From contig WTAG01000391.1 of assembly GCA_013139755.1 (NCBI GenBank), positions 1 through 10,209 of the forward strand: DNA of 10,209 nucleotides. The letters run 5' to 3'. The stretch is from Methylomarinum sp. Lineage in GTDB: Bacteria; Pseudomonadota; Gammaproteobacteria; Methylococcales; Methylomonadaceae. Made by a program: the position numbers and the translations under genes. The stretch's first letter is position 1, and every line of letters begins with the position of its first letter. Of the stretch, positions 1 to 8,995 are shown in pieces. The notes beneath the pieces are model-generated. The model ran no database searches, was not told where the DNA came from, and saw only the letters and a list, made by a program, of their open reading frames with translations.

Positions 1-3000
1 CAATGTTTCATACTGCTCGCCTTCAGAATCTGTAATAACAACGCGCTGCTTACCTTTAGTCTCCTTACCAAAAGATATCATTCCTGTTGCTTCTGCAAGT
101 ATTGCTGGATCCTTTGTTTTACGAGCCTCAAATAAATCGGCTACTCGCGGCAGACCACCTGTAATATCCCTAGTTTTACTTGATTCCTGTGGAATTCTGG
201 CCAAAACATCACCAACCATTACTTCACCACCATCTTTTATACCCGCAATCGCTCCTGCAGGTAAAAAGTATTGAGCAGGAATATCAGTGCCTGATAAGTT
301 AATTCCTTCACCTTGTGCGTCAACCAATCTTACCATTGGTCTTAGCTCCTTACCTGCCGCACTTCTTTGCTTAGGATCGGTTACTACGAGAGAGGTCAAA
401 CCCGTCACATCATCTGATTGCTCCTGTACAGTGACACCATTAACAAAGTCAATCAACTGAATAGATCCATTCACTTCTGTAACAACTGGATGCGTATGCG
501 GATCCCAATTAACAATAATGTCACCTGTATTTACCGCACTTCCCTCAGCAACTGACAATACCGAACCATATGGAATCTTATAGCGCTCACGCTCTCTTCC
601 ATAACCATCCATTACACCAACCTCACCTGAACGAGATACAGCAACAAGATGACCATCTTTATTTTTAACTGTTTTCAAGTTACTCAGCTTAATTGTACCC
701 GCTGACTTCACTTGTACATTACTAATCGCAGCCGACCTGGATGCCGCACCGCCAATATGGAAAGTACGCATGGTTAACTGAGTTCCTGGCTCACCAATTG
801 ATTGTGCCGCAACAACACCAACCGCTTCACCAATATTGATCATATGCCCACGACCTAAATCACGACCGTAACACTTAGCACATATGCCTTGACGTGTTTC
901 ACAGGTAATTACAGAGCGCACCAACAAACGGTCTATACCGTTATCTTCAAGCAAGGATACCATCGACTCATCAATCATTGTTCCTGAAGGAATAATGACA
1001 TTTTCATCTTTTTGATCCAACACATCATTAACAACAACCCTTCCTAGCACACGCTCAGATAGAGGCTCAACAACATCACCACCCTCAATAATTGGTGTCA
1101 TGGTCAAGCCTTTATTTGTCCCACAATCAATAGTAGAAACCACTAAATCTTGTGCAACATCAACTAATCTACGCGTTAAATACCCTGAGTTAGCAGTTTT
1201 TAGAGCCGTATCAGCCAAACCTTTACGAGCCCCATGAGTTGAGATGAAATACTGTAGTACATCAAGACCCTCACGGAAATTAGCCGTAATAGGCGTCTCA
1301 ATAATAGAACCATCAGGTTTCGCCATTAAGCCACGCATACCTGCCAACTGACGAATCTGAGCCGCAGAACCCCTAGCACCAGACTCAGCCATCATAAATA
1401 CCGAGTTAAAAGACTTCTGCTTAACGTTTTCACCCGCAGCATTCACTGTATCCTCTTCACCCAAGCCTTCCATCATGACTTTAGCAACCTGCTCATTAGC
1501 ATGAGACCAAATATCAACAACTTTGTTATATCGCTCACCATCTGTTACCAGACCTGATGAGTACTGACTTTGGATTTCACGAACTTCAACTTCAGCAGCC
1601 TCAAGAATTCCACTTTTCTTTTCTGGTATCTCCATATCTTCAATACCAAATGAAACACCAGACCTTGTTGCATATTTAAAACCCAGGTACATGATTTTAT
1701 CAGCTAGCATCACCGTATCTTTATTACCCAGATGACGATAGCTGTAGTTAATTAGTTTTGATATGTTCTTTTTAGTCATATCAACATTAACCACATCAAA
1801 AGGCATGCCATCAGGCACAATCGCCCAAATTAGCGCACGACCAACCGTTGTCTCGTATCGTTTACTGCGTTCAACCAACTCACCATCATCATTTCTGATT
1901 TTTTCAGTAACTCGAAATTGTATTTTTGTCTGCAGTTCGACAGCCTTACTATCTAAAGCTTTATTAACCTCATCCAAGTCAACAAAAACACTACCTTCAC
2001 CAGTCGCATTGATTTTTTCACGCGTAATATAATACAAACCCAATACCACATCCTGAGATGGGTTAATAACAGGCTCACCATTCGCAGGTGATAAAATATT
2101 ATTTGTCGCCATCATCAATATTCTGGCTTCAAGCTGAGCTTCAATTGATAAAGGAATGTGCACCGCCATCTGATCACCATCAAAGTCAGCATTAAATGCA
2201 CCACAAACAAGTGGATGCAGCTGAATAGCCTTACCTTCGATCAAAGTCGGCTCAAAAGCCTGAATACCTAATCTATGCAAAGTTGGCGCACGGTTAAGCA
2301 TAATCGGATGCTCACGAATCACATCTTCAAGTATATCCCAAACTTCTGCACCTTCACGCTCAACCATTTTCTTTGCCGCTTTAATGGTTGTAGCTAGACC
2401 ACGAAATTGTAACTTACTAAATATAAAAGGCTTAAATAACTCCAAAGCCATTTTCTTTGGTAAACCACACTGATGTAATTTAAGTGTTGGCCCTACAACA
2501 ATTACTGAACGACCAGAATAATCAACACGCTTTCCTAATAAGTTCTGTCTAAAACGTCCTTGCTTACCCTTAATCATATCGGCTAATGATTTAAGAGGTC
2601 TTCTATTGGTTCCTGTAATTGCACGACCACGACGGCCATTATCTAACAAGGCATCTACTGATTCTTGCAACATCCGCTTTTCATTGCGAACAATAATATC
2701 GGGGGCATTAAGATCTAATAAGCGCCCTAAACGGTTATTTCTGTTAATAACACGACGATATAAATCATTTAGGTCTGACGTTGCAAAACGTCCGCCATCA
2801 AGTGGCACTAAAGGACGCAATTCAGGTGGTAATACCGGCAATACTGTCATAATCATCCATTCAGGACGATTACTAGAAGCAACTAATGATTCAATAACCT
2901 TCAGACGCTTGGAGTATTTTTTAATTTTTGTTTCTGAATTTGTTGAATTGATCTCTTCGCGAAGAATATTAATTTCCTCTTTAAGATCAATAGACTTCAA

Positions 3001-3564
3001 TAAATCATAGACAGCCTCAGCACCCATCTTTGCATCAAATTCATCACCATGCTCTTCAATAGCGTTCAGATACTCTTCGTCAGTTAGCAATTGGCCACGC
3101 TCTAATGGTGTTAAACCTGGATCAAGAACCACGAATGATTCAAAATATAACACCCGCTCTATTCCTCGCAAAGTCATATCCAATAACAATGCAATTCTTG
3201 ATGGCAACGATTTTAAAAACCAAATATGAGCAACAGGGCTTGCTAAATCAATATGCCCCATTCTTTCACGTCTGACTTTAGAGATTGTAACTTCAACGCC
3301 ACATTTCTCACAAATCACACCGCGATGCTTTAATCTTTTGTATTTTCCACACAAACATTCATAGTCACTAACTGGCCCAAAAATCTTTGCACAAAAAAGA
3401 CCATCACGCTCTGGCTTAAAAGTACGGTAATTAATTGTTTCCGGTTTTTTTACCTCACCATATGACCATGAACGAATCATGGCTGGCGACGCTAATCCAA
3501 TCCGAATGGCATCAAAGTCTTCATTACGACCTTGACGTTTTAAAAAATTCATCAAATCTTTCAA
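1..3564 (-). CDS. rpoC: RNA polymerase beta' subunit, 3' end outside window
   Basis: Encodes the beta' subunit, which forms the clamp and half of the active centre of RNA polymerase. One uninterrupted frame of 1188 codons reaches the window edge; E. coli beta' has 1407 residues, so about 210-220 C-terminal residues are missing here. The N-terminal zinc ribbon has Cys70, Cys72, Cys85 and Cys88. The Mg2+-binding motif NADFDGD lies at residues 458-464 (bases 2173-2193). The second zinc site has Cys814, Cys888, Cys895 and Cys898. All these positions equal the E. coli numbering, so there is no net insertion or deletion to that point. The trigger-loop start ([12 protein letters not shown]) is followed by the long insertion typical of Proteobacteria and then by [16 protein letters not shown]. 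The start is TTG at 3562-3564: the product aligns from residue 1 with E. coli MKDLLKFL, and AAGAGG sits 8 nt upstream. An ATG four codons later is too far from that ribosome site. It lies 69 nt after rpoB and is presumably co-transcribed with it. Confidence 0.98.
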   Translation of the reverse strand, partial: MKDLMNFLKRQGRNEDFDAIRIGLASPAMIRSWSYGEVKKPETINYRTFKPERDGLFCAKIFGPVSDYECLCGKYKRLKHRGVICEKCGVEVTISKVRRERMGHIDLASPVAHIWFLKSLPSRIALLLDMTLRGIERVLYFESFVVLDPGLTPLERGQLLTDEEYLNAIEEHGDEFDAKMGAEAVYDLLKSIDLKEEINILREEINSTNSETKIKKYSKRLKVIESLVASSNRPEWMIMTVLPVLPPELRPLVPLDGGRFATSDLNDLYRRVINRNNRLGRLLDLNAPDIIVRNEKRMLQESVDALLDNGRRGRAITGTNRRPLKSLADMIKGKQGRFRQNLLGKRVDYSGRSVIVVGPTLKLHQCGLPKKMALELFKPFIFSKLQFRGLATTIKAAKKMVEREGAEVWDILEDVIREHPIMLNRAPTLHRLGIQAFEPTLIEGKAIQLHPLVCGAFNADFDGDQMAVHIPLSIEAQLEARILMMATNNILSPANGEPVINPSQDVVLGLYYITREKINATGEGSVFVDLDEVNKALDSKAVELQTKIQFRVTEKIRNDDGELVERSKRYETTVGRALIWAIVPDGMPFDVVNVDMTKKNISKLINYSYRHLGNKDTVMLADKIMYLGFKYATRSGVSFGIEDMEIPEKKSGILEAAEVEVREIQSQYSSGLVTDGERYNKVVDIWSHANEQVAKVMMEGLGEEDTVNAAGENVKQKSFNSVFMMAESGARGSAAQIRQLAGMRGLMAKPDGSIIETPITANFREGLDVLQYFISTHGARKGLADTALKTANSGYLTRRLVDVAQDLVVSTIDCGTNKGLTMTPIIEGGDVVEPLSERVLGRVVVNDVLDQKDENVIIPSGTMIDESMVSLLEDNGIDRLLVRSVITCETRQGICAKCYGRDLGRGHMINIGEAVGVVAAQSIGEPGTQLTMRTFHIGGAASRSAAISNVQVKSAGTIKLSNLKTVKNKDGHLVAVSRSGEVGVMDGYGRERERYKIPYGSVLSVAEGSAVNTGDIIVNWDPHTHPVVTEVNGSIQLIDFVNGVTVQEQSDDVTGLTSLVVTDPKQRSAAGKELRPMVRLVDAQGEGINLSGTDIPAQYFLPAGAIAGIKDGGEVMVGDVLARIPQESSKTRDITGGLPRVADLFEARKTKDPAILAEATGMISFGKETKGKQRVVITDSEGEQYETL

Positions 3565-3578
3565 GAGCTTGTCCTCTT
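3562..3578 (-). promoter_or_regulatory. rpoC ribosome binding site and TTG start inside a small hairpin
   Basis: AAGAGG (3573-3578) lies 8 nt before the TTG start codon (3562-3564) and decides the start. Seen directly: AAGAG (3574-3578) is complementary to CTCTT (3563-3567), with a 6-nt loop GACAAG. The Shine-Dalgarno core and the first two bases of the start codon could therefore pair with each other in a 5-bp hairpin. Whether this weak stem matters in vivo is unknown. The rest of the 69-nt rpoB-rpoC spacer shows no terminator or clear promoter. Confidence 0.6.
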
Positions 3579-3633
3579 TTCTTTTTACCTGGCTATTGCC
3601 GAGTATGGCTAATAAATAAATCTACTGTTTGAG

Positions 3634-6600
3634 TTATTTTTGTTCTAACTCAATATTTACAGCCAATGAGCGTATTTCTTTAAGCAATACATTAAATGAT
3701 TCAGGCATACCTGCATCCATTGAGTGATTGCCATCAACAATATTTTTATACATTTTTGTACGACCATTTACATCATCTGATTTCACAGTCAACATTTCTT
3801 GCAATGTATATGCTGCACCATAAGCCTCAAGCGCCCAGACCTCCATTTCTCCAAAACGCTGGCCACCAAATTGTGCCTTACCACCTAGCGGCTGCTGAGT
3901 AACCAAACTATATGGCCCATTTGAACGAGCATGCATCTTATCATCAACCAAATGATTCAATTTCAGCATATACATATAGCCGACAGTAACTTCACGCTCA
4001 AATGGTTCACCCGTTAAGCCATCATACAATCGTATTTGACCATGCTCAGGAAGATCAGCCAACTTCAACATATTTTTGATTTCAGCTTCAGTTGCCCCAT
4101 CAAAAACAGGCGTTGCCATTGGCACACCCGCTACCAAGTTAGCAGCCATTCCCATGATCTCTTTATCCGAAAAGGAATCAAGGTCTTCTTGTCTACCGCT
4201 ACTATTATATATTTTATCTAAAAATCCACGTATCTCTTGAACTTTAGATTGAGCCTCTAACATTTTGCCTATTTTAATTCCAAGACCTTTAGCAGCCCAG
4301 CCCAAATGTGTTTCCAGTACCTGCCCAACATTCATTCGAGATGGCACGCCTAGTGGGTTCAATAAGATATCTACTGGATTTCCATCGGCAGTATATGGCA
4401 TATCTTCAACAGGAACAATTTGGGATATAACCCCCTTATTACCATGACGACCCGCCATCTTGTCACCAGGCTGAATACGTTTTTTAACAGCCAAATAAAC
4501 TTTAACCATTTTCAAAACACCTGGAGCCAGATCATCCCCCATGGTGATTTTTGTACGCTTAGATTCAAATCGCTCATCAAAATCTTTACGTTGCTGCTCA
4601 ATTTGTGCTGCAACAGATTCTAATTGAACATTAATATCTTCATTTTGTACTTTTAATTTTAGCCAATCAGATTTAGTCAACTCGTCTAGATGCTCTTTTG
4701 TCAGCTCTGTACCTTTCTTCAGAGCCCCCATACCAGCATCAGTCTTCTGACCAAGCAACATAAGAGCAACACGCTCAAAAATATCAGCTTCAACAATTTT
4801 CAACTGATCATCTAAGTCTTTTTTATAGCGTTTGATTTCTGCTTCTTCAATTTCTAATGCTCGCTTATCTTTTGGCACGCCATCACGGGTAAAGACTTGA
4901 ACATCAATAACTGTTCCACGAATACTACCAGGCACTCTCAAAGAAGTATCTTTTACATCCGCTGCTTTTTCACCAAAGATTGCTCTTAGCAATTTTTCCT
5001 CAGGTGTCAGTTGGGTCTCACCTTTTGGCGTAACCTTACCAACGAGAATATCACCACCTTTAACTTCCGCACCAACGTAAACAATGCCTGATTCATCTAA
5101 TTTAGATAAAGCTTCTTCGCTTACATTTGGAATATCAGCTGTAATTTCTTCTGGACTATGCTTGGTTTCACGCGCAACACATGTTTTTTCTTCAATGTGA
5201 ATTGTAGTAAAACGGTCTTCTTTAACAACTCTTTCTGAAACGAGAATCGAATCCTCATAGTTGTAGCCATTCCAAGGCATAAAGGCAATTAGCATATTTT
5301 GACCCAATGCTAATTCACCAATATCTGTCGATGGACCATCAGCAAGAATATCACCAGAATTTACTGTATCACCTGGCATAACCAAGGGCTTTTGGTTAAT
5401 ACATGTGTTTTGGTTTGATCGTGTGTATTTAGTTAAATTATAAATATCTACACTAGGAACACCTTCAATGGTTTCAGCTTCATTAACCTTAACAACCACT
5501 CTAGCCGCATCAACAGTTTCAATAACGCCACCACGCTTAGCAACAACTGCAACACCGGAATCTTTTGCTACTACTCGCTCCATACCAGTACCAACCAAGG
5601 GCTTCTCAGCACGCAATGTTGGAACAGCTTGACGCTGCATGTTTGAACCCATTAGAGCCCTGTTCGCATCATCATGCTCTAAAAATGGAATAATAGATGC
5701 CGCAACAGATACAATCTGTTTAGACGATACATCCATATATTGCACTTTATCAGATGTTGCTAATGTAAACTCGTCCTTATGACGCGCAGCAACCAAGCCT
5801 TCAACTAATCGACCATTTTCATCTATAGCAACACTCGATTGAGCAATTACAAAATCACCCTCTTCAATTGCAGATAAATAATCAACCTGATCAGTCACCA
5901 TACCGTCGTTTACTTTTCTATAAGGTGTTTCAAGAAAACCATAAGAATTTGTACGCGCATAGACAGACAAAGAGTTAATCAAACCAATATTTGGTCCCTC
6001 AGGTGTTTCAATAGGACAAACACGTCCGTAATGCGTTGTATGTACATCTCGCACCTCAAAGCCAGCTCTTTCTCTCGCAAGACCACCCGGACCTAATGCT
6101 GAAACCCTTCTTTTATGGGTAACCTGAGACAATGGATTGTTCTGATCCATAAATTGCGATAATTGGCTAGAACCAAAAAATTCTTTTACCGCAGCAGAAA
6201 CAGGTTTTGCGTTAATTATTTCTTGCGGCATATAGCCTTCAGAATCAGCAAGCGTCAAGCGCTCTCTAACAGCTCTCTCAACCCTTACCAAACCAACTCG
6301 GAATTGGTTTTCTATCATGTCACCCACAGAACGAACACGCCTGTTCCCTAGATGGTCAATATCATCAACAGTACCATTACCATTTCTAATATCTATCAAT
6401 TCTTTTAATACATCAACAATGTCATCATTGCTTAGTACGCCTTCACCTTCCGACTCGTCCCGACCTAAACGACGATTAAATTTCATTCGTCCTACGGCTG
6501 ACAAGTCATAACGATCTGATGTAAAAAATAAATTTGCAAATAAATTTTCAGCAGAATCTTTTGTAGGCGACTCACCTGGTCGCATCATTCGGTAAATTTC

Positions 6601-7710
6601 TACCAAAGCTTCCAATCTATTGGTAGATGAATCCAGCTTCATTGAATTAGATATGAAAGCACCTCGATCCAAATCATTAACATACAGCACTTCAAAATCA
6701 GAAACACCGGCATCTACAATCTGTTGAAAAGACTCTTCGCTAATTTCATCATTAACGCTTGCAACTAATTCACCCGTTGATTCATCAATGATGTTATGCG
6801 CTAATATTTTTCCGTACAAATATTCCTTAGGTACATCAATCTCAGTGACACCTAATTTGGTCATTTTCCTGATGTGCTTGGCAGTTACTCTACGCCCTTC
6901 CTCGACGAGAACCTCACCATCGTATTTAATATCAAATACTGCCATTTCCCCGCGTAAACGCTCAGGAATAACATGGAATTTGATACTATCAGCACTTAAG
7001 GTAAATTTATTCGTTTCGAAGAACATGCTGATCATTTCTTCGTTATCGTACCCTAAGGCTCTTAATAAAATCGTTGCTGGAATCTTGCGACGTCTATCAA
7101 TCCTGACAAACACAGCATCTTTATGATCAAATTCAAAATCCAACCATGAACCACGGTATGGTATTACTCTGGCGTTAAACAACAACTTACCAGACGAATG
7201 TGTTTTTCCTTTATCATGATCAAAGAAAACACCAGGTGATCTATGTAACTGAGAAACAATAACTCGCTCTGTACCATTAATTACAAAAGTACCATTATCA
7301 GTCATTAGTGGAAGCTCACCCATGTAAACTTCTTGCTCTCTAATATCTTTAACAACCTTAGCTGAAACTGGGGCGTCTTTATCATAGATAACTAAACGCA
7401 CAAGCACACGCAATGGAGCTGCGAACGTAGCACCACGCTGCTGACACTCCCTTACATCAAAGGTTGGCTCACCTAATCTATACTTTACATATTCAAGAAC
7501 TGCATAACCCGAGTGACTAACAATTGGAAATACACTGCCAAATGCGCCGTGTAAACCACGCTCCAATCTTTTTTTAGGCTCAATACCTGACTGTAAAAAA
7601 CTGGCATACGAGTCAATTTGAGTGGCCAAAAGATAGGGAACTTCAAGTACTTCTGTACCTTTCCCAAAGTTATTACGAATACGCTTTTTTTCGGTAAAAG
7701 AATAGGTCAT
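3634..7710 (-). CDS. rpoB: RNA polymerase beta subunit
   Basis: Encodes the complete 1358-residue beta subunit (E. coli 1342), which pairs with beta' to form the catalytic core and carries the rifampicin pocket. It matches E. coli RpoB from [12 protein letters not shown] to the C-terminal block ending in NIELEQK. The rifampicin region is at residues 513-539, offset +6 from E. coli. Gln519, Asp522, Ser528, His532 (bases 6115-6117), Arg535, Ser537 and Leu539 are all the drug-sensitive type. Active-site residues include Glu819-Asp820 in NGYNYEDS, and the two lysines of [12 protein letters not shown] at 1084 and 1092 (E. coli K1065 and K1073). The offset grows from +6 to +19 between residues 820 and 1092, which places about 13 extra residues near the lineage-variable 'dispensable region II' (about residues 950-1050). 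The ATG at 7708-7710 aligns with the E. coli start. The gene follows the attenuator region and precedes rpoC by 69 nt. Confidence 0.99.
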   Translation of the reverse strand: MTYSFTEKKRIRNNFGKGTEVLEVPYLLATQIDSYASFLQSGIEPKKRLERGLHGAFGSVFPIVSHSGYAVLEYVKYRLGEPTFDVRECQQRGATFAAPLRVLVRLVIYDKDAPVSAKVVKDIREQEVYMGELPLMTDNGTFVINGTERVIVSQLHRSPGVFFDHDKGKTHSSGKLLFNARVIPYRGSWLDFEFDHKDAVFVRIDRRRKIPATILLRALGYDNEEMISMFFETNKFTLSADSIKFHVIPERLRGEMAVFDIKYDGEVLVEEGRRVTAKHIRKMTKLGVTEIDVPKEYLYGKILAHNIIDESTGELVASVNDEISEESFQQIVDAGVSDFEVLYVNDLDRGAFISNSMKLDSSTNRLEALVEIYRMMRPGESPTKDSAENLFANLFFTSDRYDLSAVGRMKFNRRLGRDESEGEGVLSNDDIVDVLKELIDIRNGNGTVDDIDHLGNRRVRSVGDMIENQFRVGLVRVERAVRERLTLADSEGYMPQEIINAKPVSAAVKEFFGSSQLSQFMDQNNPLSQVTHKRRVSALGPGGLARERAGFEVRDVHTTHYGRVCPIETPEGPNIGLINSLSVYARTNSYGFLETPYRKVNDGMVTDQVDYLSAIEEGDFVIAQSSVAIDENGRLVEGLVAARHKDEFTLATSDKVQYMDVSSKQIVSVAASIIPFLEHDDANRALMGSNMQRQAVPTLRAEKPLVGTGMERVVAKDSGVAVVAKRGGVIETVDAARVVVKVNEAETIEGVPSVDIYNLTKYTRSNQNTCINQKPLVMPGDTVNSGDILADGPSTDIGELALGQNMLIAFMPWNGYNYEDSILVSERVVKEDRFTTIHIEEKTCVARETKHSPEEITADIPNVSEEALSKLDESGIVYVGAEVKGGDILVGKVTPKGETQLTPEEKLLRAIFGEKAADVKDTSLRVPGSIRGTVIDVQVFTRDGVPKDKRALEIEEAEIKRYKKDLDDQLKIVEADIFERVALMLLGQKTDAGMGALKKGTELTKEHLDELTKSDWLKLKVQNEDINVQLESVAAQIEQQRKDFDERFESKRTKITMGDDLAPGVLKMVKVYLAVKKRIQPGDKMAGRHGNKGVISQIVPVEDMPYTADGNPVDILLNPLGVPSRMNVGQVLETHLGWAAKGLGIKIGKMLEAQSKVQEIRGFLDKIYNSSGRQEDLDSFSDKEIMGMAANLVAGVPMATPVFDGATEAEIKNMLKLADLPEHGQIRLYDGLTGEPFEREVTVGYMYMLKLNHLVDDKMHARSNGPYSLVTQQPLGGKAQFGGQRFGEMEVWALEAYGAAYTLQEMLTVKSDDVNGRTKMYKNIVDGNHSMDAGMPESFNVLLKEIRSLAVNIELEQK

Positions 7711-7727
7711 ATTGCTTTCATACCTTC
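7707..7727 (-). promoter_or_regulatory. rpoB translation initiation region with an overlapping 4-codon ORF
   Basis: The best Shine-Dalgarno match is GAAGG (7723-7727), 12 nt from the rpoB ATG, which is longer than ideal. Another ATG at 7719-7721 begins right after GAAGGT. It reads Met-Lys-Ala-Ile and then TGA (7707-7709), and that stop overlaps the rpoB start as ATGA. The GAAGG is only 1 nt from the upstream ATG, too close to serve it well, so I keep 7710 as the real start. It is also the start that reads into the conserved [12 protein letters not shown] sequence. Confidence 0.5.
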
Positions 7728-7748
7728 AATCAAGGATTGTTTAATATA

Positions 7749-7783
7749 TGTTTGAATCAATATTAAGAACATTGATTCAAACA
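7749..7783 (-). repeat. Perfect 13-bp inverted repeat in the rplL-rpoB spacer, possible RNA processing hairpin
   Basis: On the transcribed strand, TGTTTGAATCAAT (7771-7783) is followed by a 9-nt loop and its exact reverse complement ATTGATTCAAACA (7749-7761). The stem is AT-rich and perfect, and no U-run follows it, so it is not an intrinsic terminator. It sits between the attenuator and the rpoB start. In E. coli this position carries an RNase III cleavage site that separates the ribosomal-protein message from the polymerase message. A 13-bp stem is short for RNase III, so the processing role is inference. A protein-binding palindrome in DNA is an alternative. Confidence 0.6.
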
Positions 7784-7800
7784 AGAGTTTCTGAAACAGT

Positions 7801-7830
7801 AAAAGGCCGGCGACAAATATGTCACCAGCC
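7801..7830 (-). terminator. Attenuator (partial intrinsic terminator) between rplL and rpoB
   Basis: On the transcribed strand, GGCTGGTGAC (7821-7830) pairs with GTCGCCGGCC (7805-7814) across a 6-nt loop ATATTT. This gives a 10-bp GC-rich stem with two G-T wobbles, followed by only four Ts (7801-7804) and then ACTG. A strong stem with a short U-tract fits partial termination with read-through. It lies 83 nt after the rplL stop, where E. coli has its known attenuator, which lowers rpoBC transcription relative to rplJL. As I recall, the 5' arm also matches the E. coli sequence. Nothing T-rich follows the stem on the plus strand, so it acts in one direction only. Confidence 0.88.
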
Positions 7831-7912
7831 CTACCGTTCAAGACTTAGATGTGCTCGAACTAATTAAAACGTCTATTTCTTACACGCCTTCTAAATCTTT
7901 CATCAATCAAGT

Positions 7913-8284
7913 TTATTTGACTTCAGCAGAAGCACCTGCTTCTTCAAGTACTTTAACTGTTTCTTCAGCGTCAGTTTTGCTCACGCCTTCTTTAATTGCT
8001 GTTGGTGCACCTTCAACTGCTGCTTTCGCTTCTTTAAGGCCTAAACCTGTAATGCCGCGAACCGCTTTAATTACAGAAACTTTGTTAGCACCAAATGATG
8101 TCATGATAACATCAAATTCAGTTTGTTCTACACCAGCAGCAGCTTCGCCACCAGCAGCAGGAGCGGCCGCTGCAACTGCAGCTGTTACTCCAAATTTTTC
8201 TTCCATCGCTGAAATTAAATCAACGATTTCCATAACAGTCATGTTTGATACTGCTTCTAAAATGTCTTCTTGTGAGATTGCCAT
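7913..8284 (-). CDS. rplL: 50S ribosomal protein L7/L12 (bL12)
   Basis: Encodes the 123-residue acidic stalk protein (E. coli about 121). Dimers of it bind the C-terminal tail of L10 and recruit the translation GTPases (IF2, EF-Tu, EF-G, RF3) to the ribosome. The N-terminal dimerization and L10-binding helices lie at about residues 1-33. A flexible Ala/Gly/Pro hinge follows at about 34-52. The globular domain runs from about 53 to 123 and contains [20 protein letters not shown] (68-87), the conserved factor-binding face. The ATG at 8282-8284 is preceded by GAGG, 10 nt away, with A-rich spacing. It lies 45 nt after rplJ with no terminator between, so the two are one translational and transcriptional unit; L7/L12 is needed in several copies per L10. 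The downstream attenuator lets it be made in excess of polymerase. Confidence 0.99.
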   Translation of the reverse strand: MAISQEDILEAVSNMTVMEIVDLISAMEEKFGVTAAVAAAAPAAGGEAAAGVEQTEFDVIMTSFGANKVSVIKAVRGITGLGLKEAKAAVEGAPTAIKEGVSKTDAEETVKVLEEAGASAEVK

Positions 8285-8329
8285 TTTTGATATTCCTCTA
8301 AAATAATAGGTTTTTACTGATTGTGAAGT

Positions 8330-8839
8330 TTATGCCGCTTCAACTTCTGATTCTTGCTTTTGGTCTCTAAGAGCAGCCAATGTACGAGCCAGTTTACCAA
8401 CTGGAGCTTTCATTACTGCCATAATCAAACTGATACCTTCGTCGCGTGTAGGCATACTTGCCAAGCGCGCTAACTCAGAAACATCTAGTGATTGACCATC
8501 AAATCCAATGACTTTAGGAACTAACTTGTCATTGCTTTTTGCAAAATCATTAATTAATCGCGCTGCTGCACCAGGTGCTTCCATTGAAAAAGCAAGAATC
8601 AAAGGACCTTTCAATCCATCTTGCATACATTCAAAGTCAGTTCCTGCTATAGCTCGTTTTGCCAAAGAGTTTTTAACCACTCTTAAGTAAACACCAGTAT
8701 CTCTTGCTGTATTACGCAATTGTGTTAATTCAGATACTGTCAGACCACGATATTCAGCTGCAACTGCAGATAATGCTTTTTGAGCATATTGCGCAACTTC
8801 ATCAACAACTACCTTTTTGCCATCTAGGTTTAATGCCAC
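8330..8839 (-). CDS. rplJ: 50S ribosomal protein L10 (uL10)
   Basis: Encodes the 169-residue stalk base protein (E. coli 165). Its N-terminal domain binds 23S rRNA next to L11, and its C-terminal helix holds L7/L12 dimers. The conserved N-terminal half includes AEYRGLTVSELTQLR (28-42) and the block LRVVKNSLAKRA (52-63). The C-terminal tail GKLARTLAALRDQKQ (148-162) is the L7/L12-docking helix, followed by an acidic end. The start is GTG (8837-8839): the product then begins MALNLDGKK as in the family, and GGAGG (8846-8850) is 6 nt upstream. No closer ATG gives the conserved N-terminus. In this family L10, or the L10-L7/L12 complex, represses its own mRNA by binding the leader, and a leader of the expected type precedes this gene. 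Confidence 0.99.
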   Translation of the reverse strand: MALNLDGKKVVVDEVAQYAQKALSAVAAEYRGLTVSELTQLRNTARDTGVYLRVVKNSLAKRAIAGTDFECMQDGLKGPLILAFSMEAPGAAARLINDFAKSNDKLVPKVIGFDGQSLDVSELARLASMPTRDEGISLIMAVMKAPVGKLARTLAALRDQKQESEVEAA

Positions 8840-8995
8840 AGATTACCTCCGGTAATTTATCCAGACTCTCGTCCGGATTAAACAAAACGCATTCTTTCGA
8901 ATGCTCCTTACGGTTCCTTACCTATAACACCGGTAAAGCTTCCGCCTACGTTGGCTTATAGTAAAACTATAATTTATGCCATTAGCACCAACGGT
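8840..8995 (-). promoter_or_regulatory. L10-type ribosomal protein leader (autoregulatory mRNA leader of rplJ-rplL)
   Basis: The leader reads as a chain of stems on the transcribed strand. First, GTTGG (8988-8992) pairs with CCAAC (8950-8954), enclosing an asymmetric internal loop and an inner hairpin TTATAGT/ACTATAA (8956-8972). Second, CTTTACC (8932-8938) pairs with GGTAAGG (8916-8922). Third, GCATTC and GAATGC are closed by a GAAA tetraloop (8889-8904). Fourth, ATCCGGAC and GTCTGGAT are closed by a GAGA tetraloop (8859-8878). Last comes the Shine-Dalgarno hairpin at 8842-8856. Known for the family: L10 bound to L7/L12 recognises a bent, asymmetric-loop structure here and blocks translation of rplJ and rplL. 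The position and architecture fit that leader family; which internal loop is the binding site is inference. I found no convincing -35/-10 promoter in it. Confidence 0.75.
8842..8856 (-). promoter_or_regulatory. rplJ Shine-Dalgarno hairpin
   Basis: ATTACC (8851-8856) and GGTAAT (8842-8847) form a perfect 6-bp stem around a 3-nt loop GGA (8848-8850). The Shine-Dalgarno GGAGG (8846-8850) is thus half in the loop and half in the stem, and the GTG start begins 2 nt after the stem. This is the likely on/off element for rplJ translation. A 3-nt loop is tight, so the stem may be only marginally stable and open to competition from upstream complementary segments. Confidence 0.6.

Noticed and set aside
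1763..2032. Plus-strand open frame of 89 codons opposite rpoC
   Set aside because: Shadow of rpoC; no recognisable product and no convincing ribosome site.
2606..3010. Plus-strand open frame of 134 codons opposite rpoC
   Set aside because: It lies wholly inside conserved rpoC coding sequence on the other strand, and its composition is what a shadow frame would give.
3565..3633. Terminator or promoter between rpoB and rpoC
   Set aside because: Only a short direct repeat (TAGCCA twice) and a 3-bp stem are visible; nothing resembling a terminator or a spaced -35/-10 pair.
6788..7126. Plus-strand open frame of 112 codons opposite rpoB
   Set aside because: Shadow of the conserved rpoB frame; no recognisable domain.
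7749..7783. Second intrinsic terminator upstream of rpoB
   Set aside because: The stem is perfect but AT-rich and has no U-tract on either strand.
7851..8306. Plus-strand open frame of 151 codons opposite rplL
   Set aside because: It is antisense to the conserved rplL gene, is rich in Ala/Ser/Thr/Pro because it mirrors the Ala-rich hinge codons, and has no family resemblance.
8704..8961. Plus-strand open frame of 85 codons across the rplJ start and leader
   Set aside because: It overlaps rplJ and the structured leader on the opposite strand; its low-complexity Leu/Gln/His content reflects antisense rplJ codons.
8950..8992. Possible promoter for rplJ (TTGGTG ... TATAGT on the minus strand)
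   Set aside because: The spacing between the two boxes is only 14 nt, and the elements are better explained as arms of the L10 leader stem.
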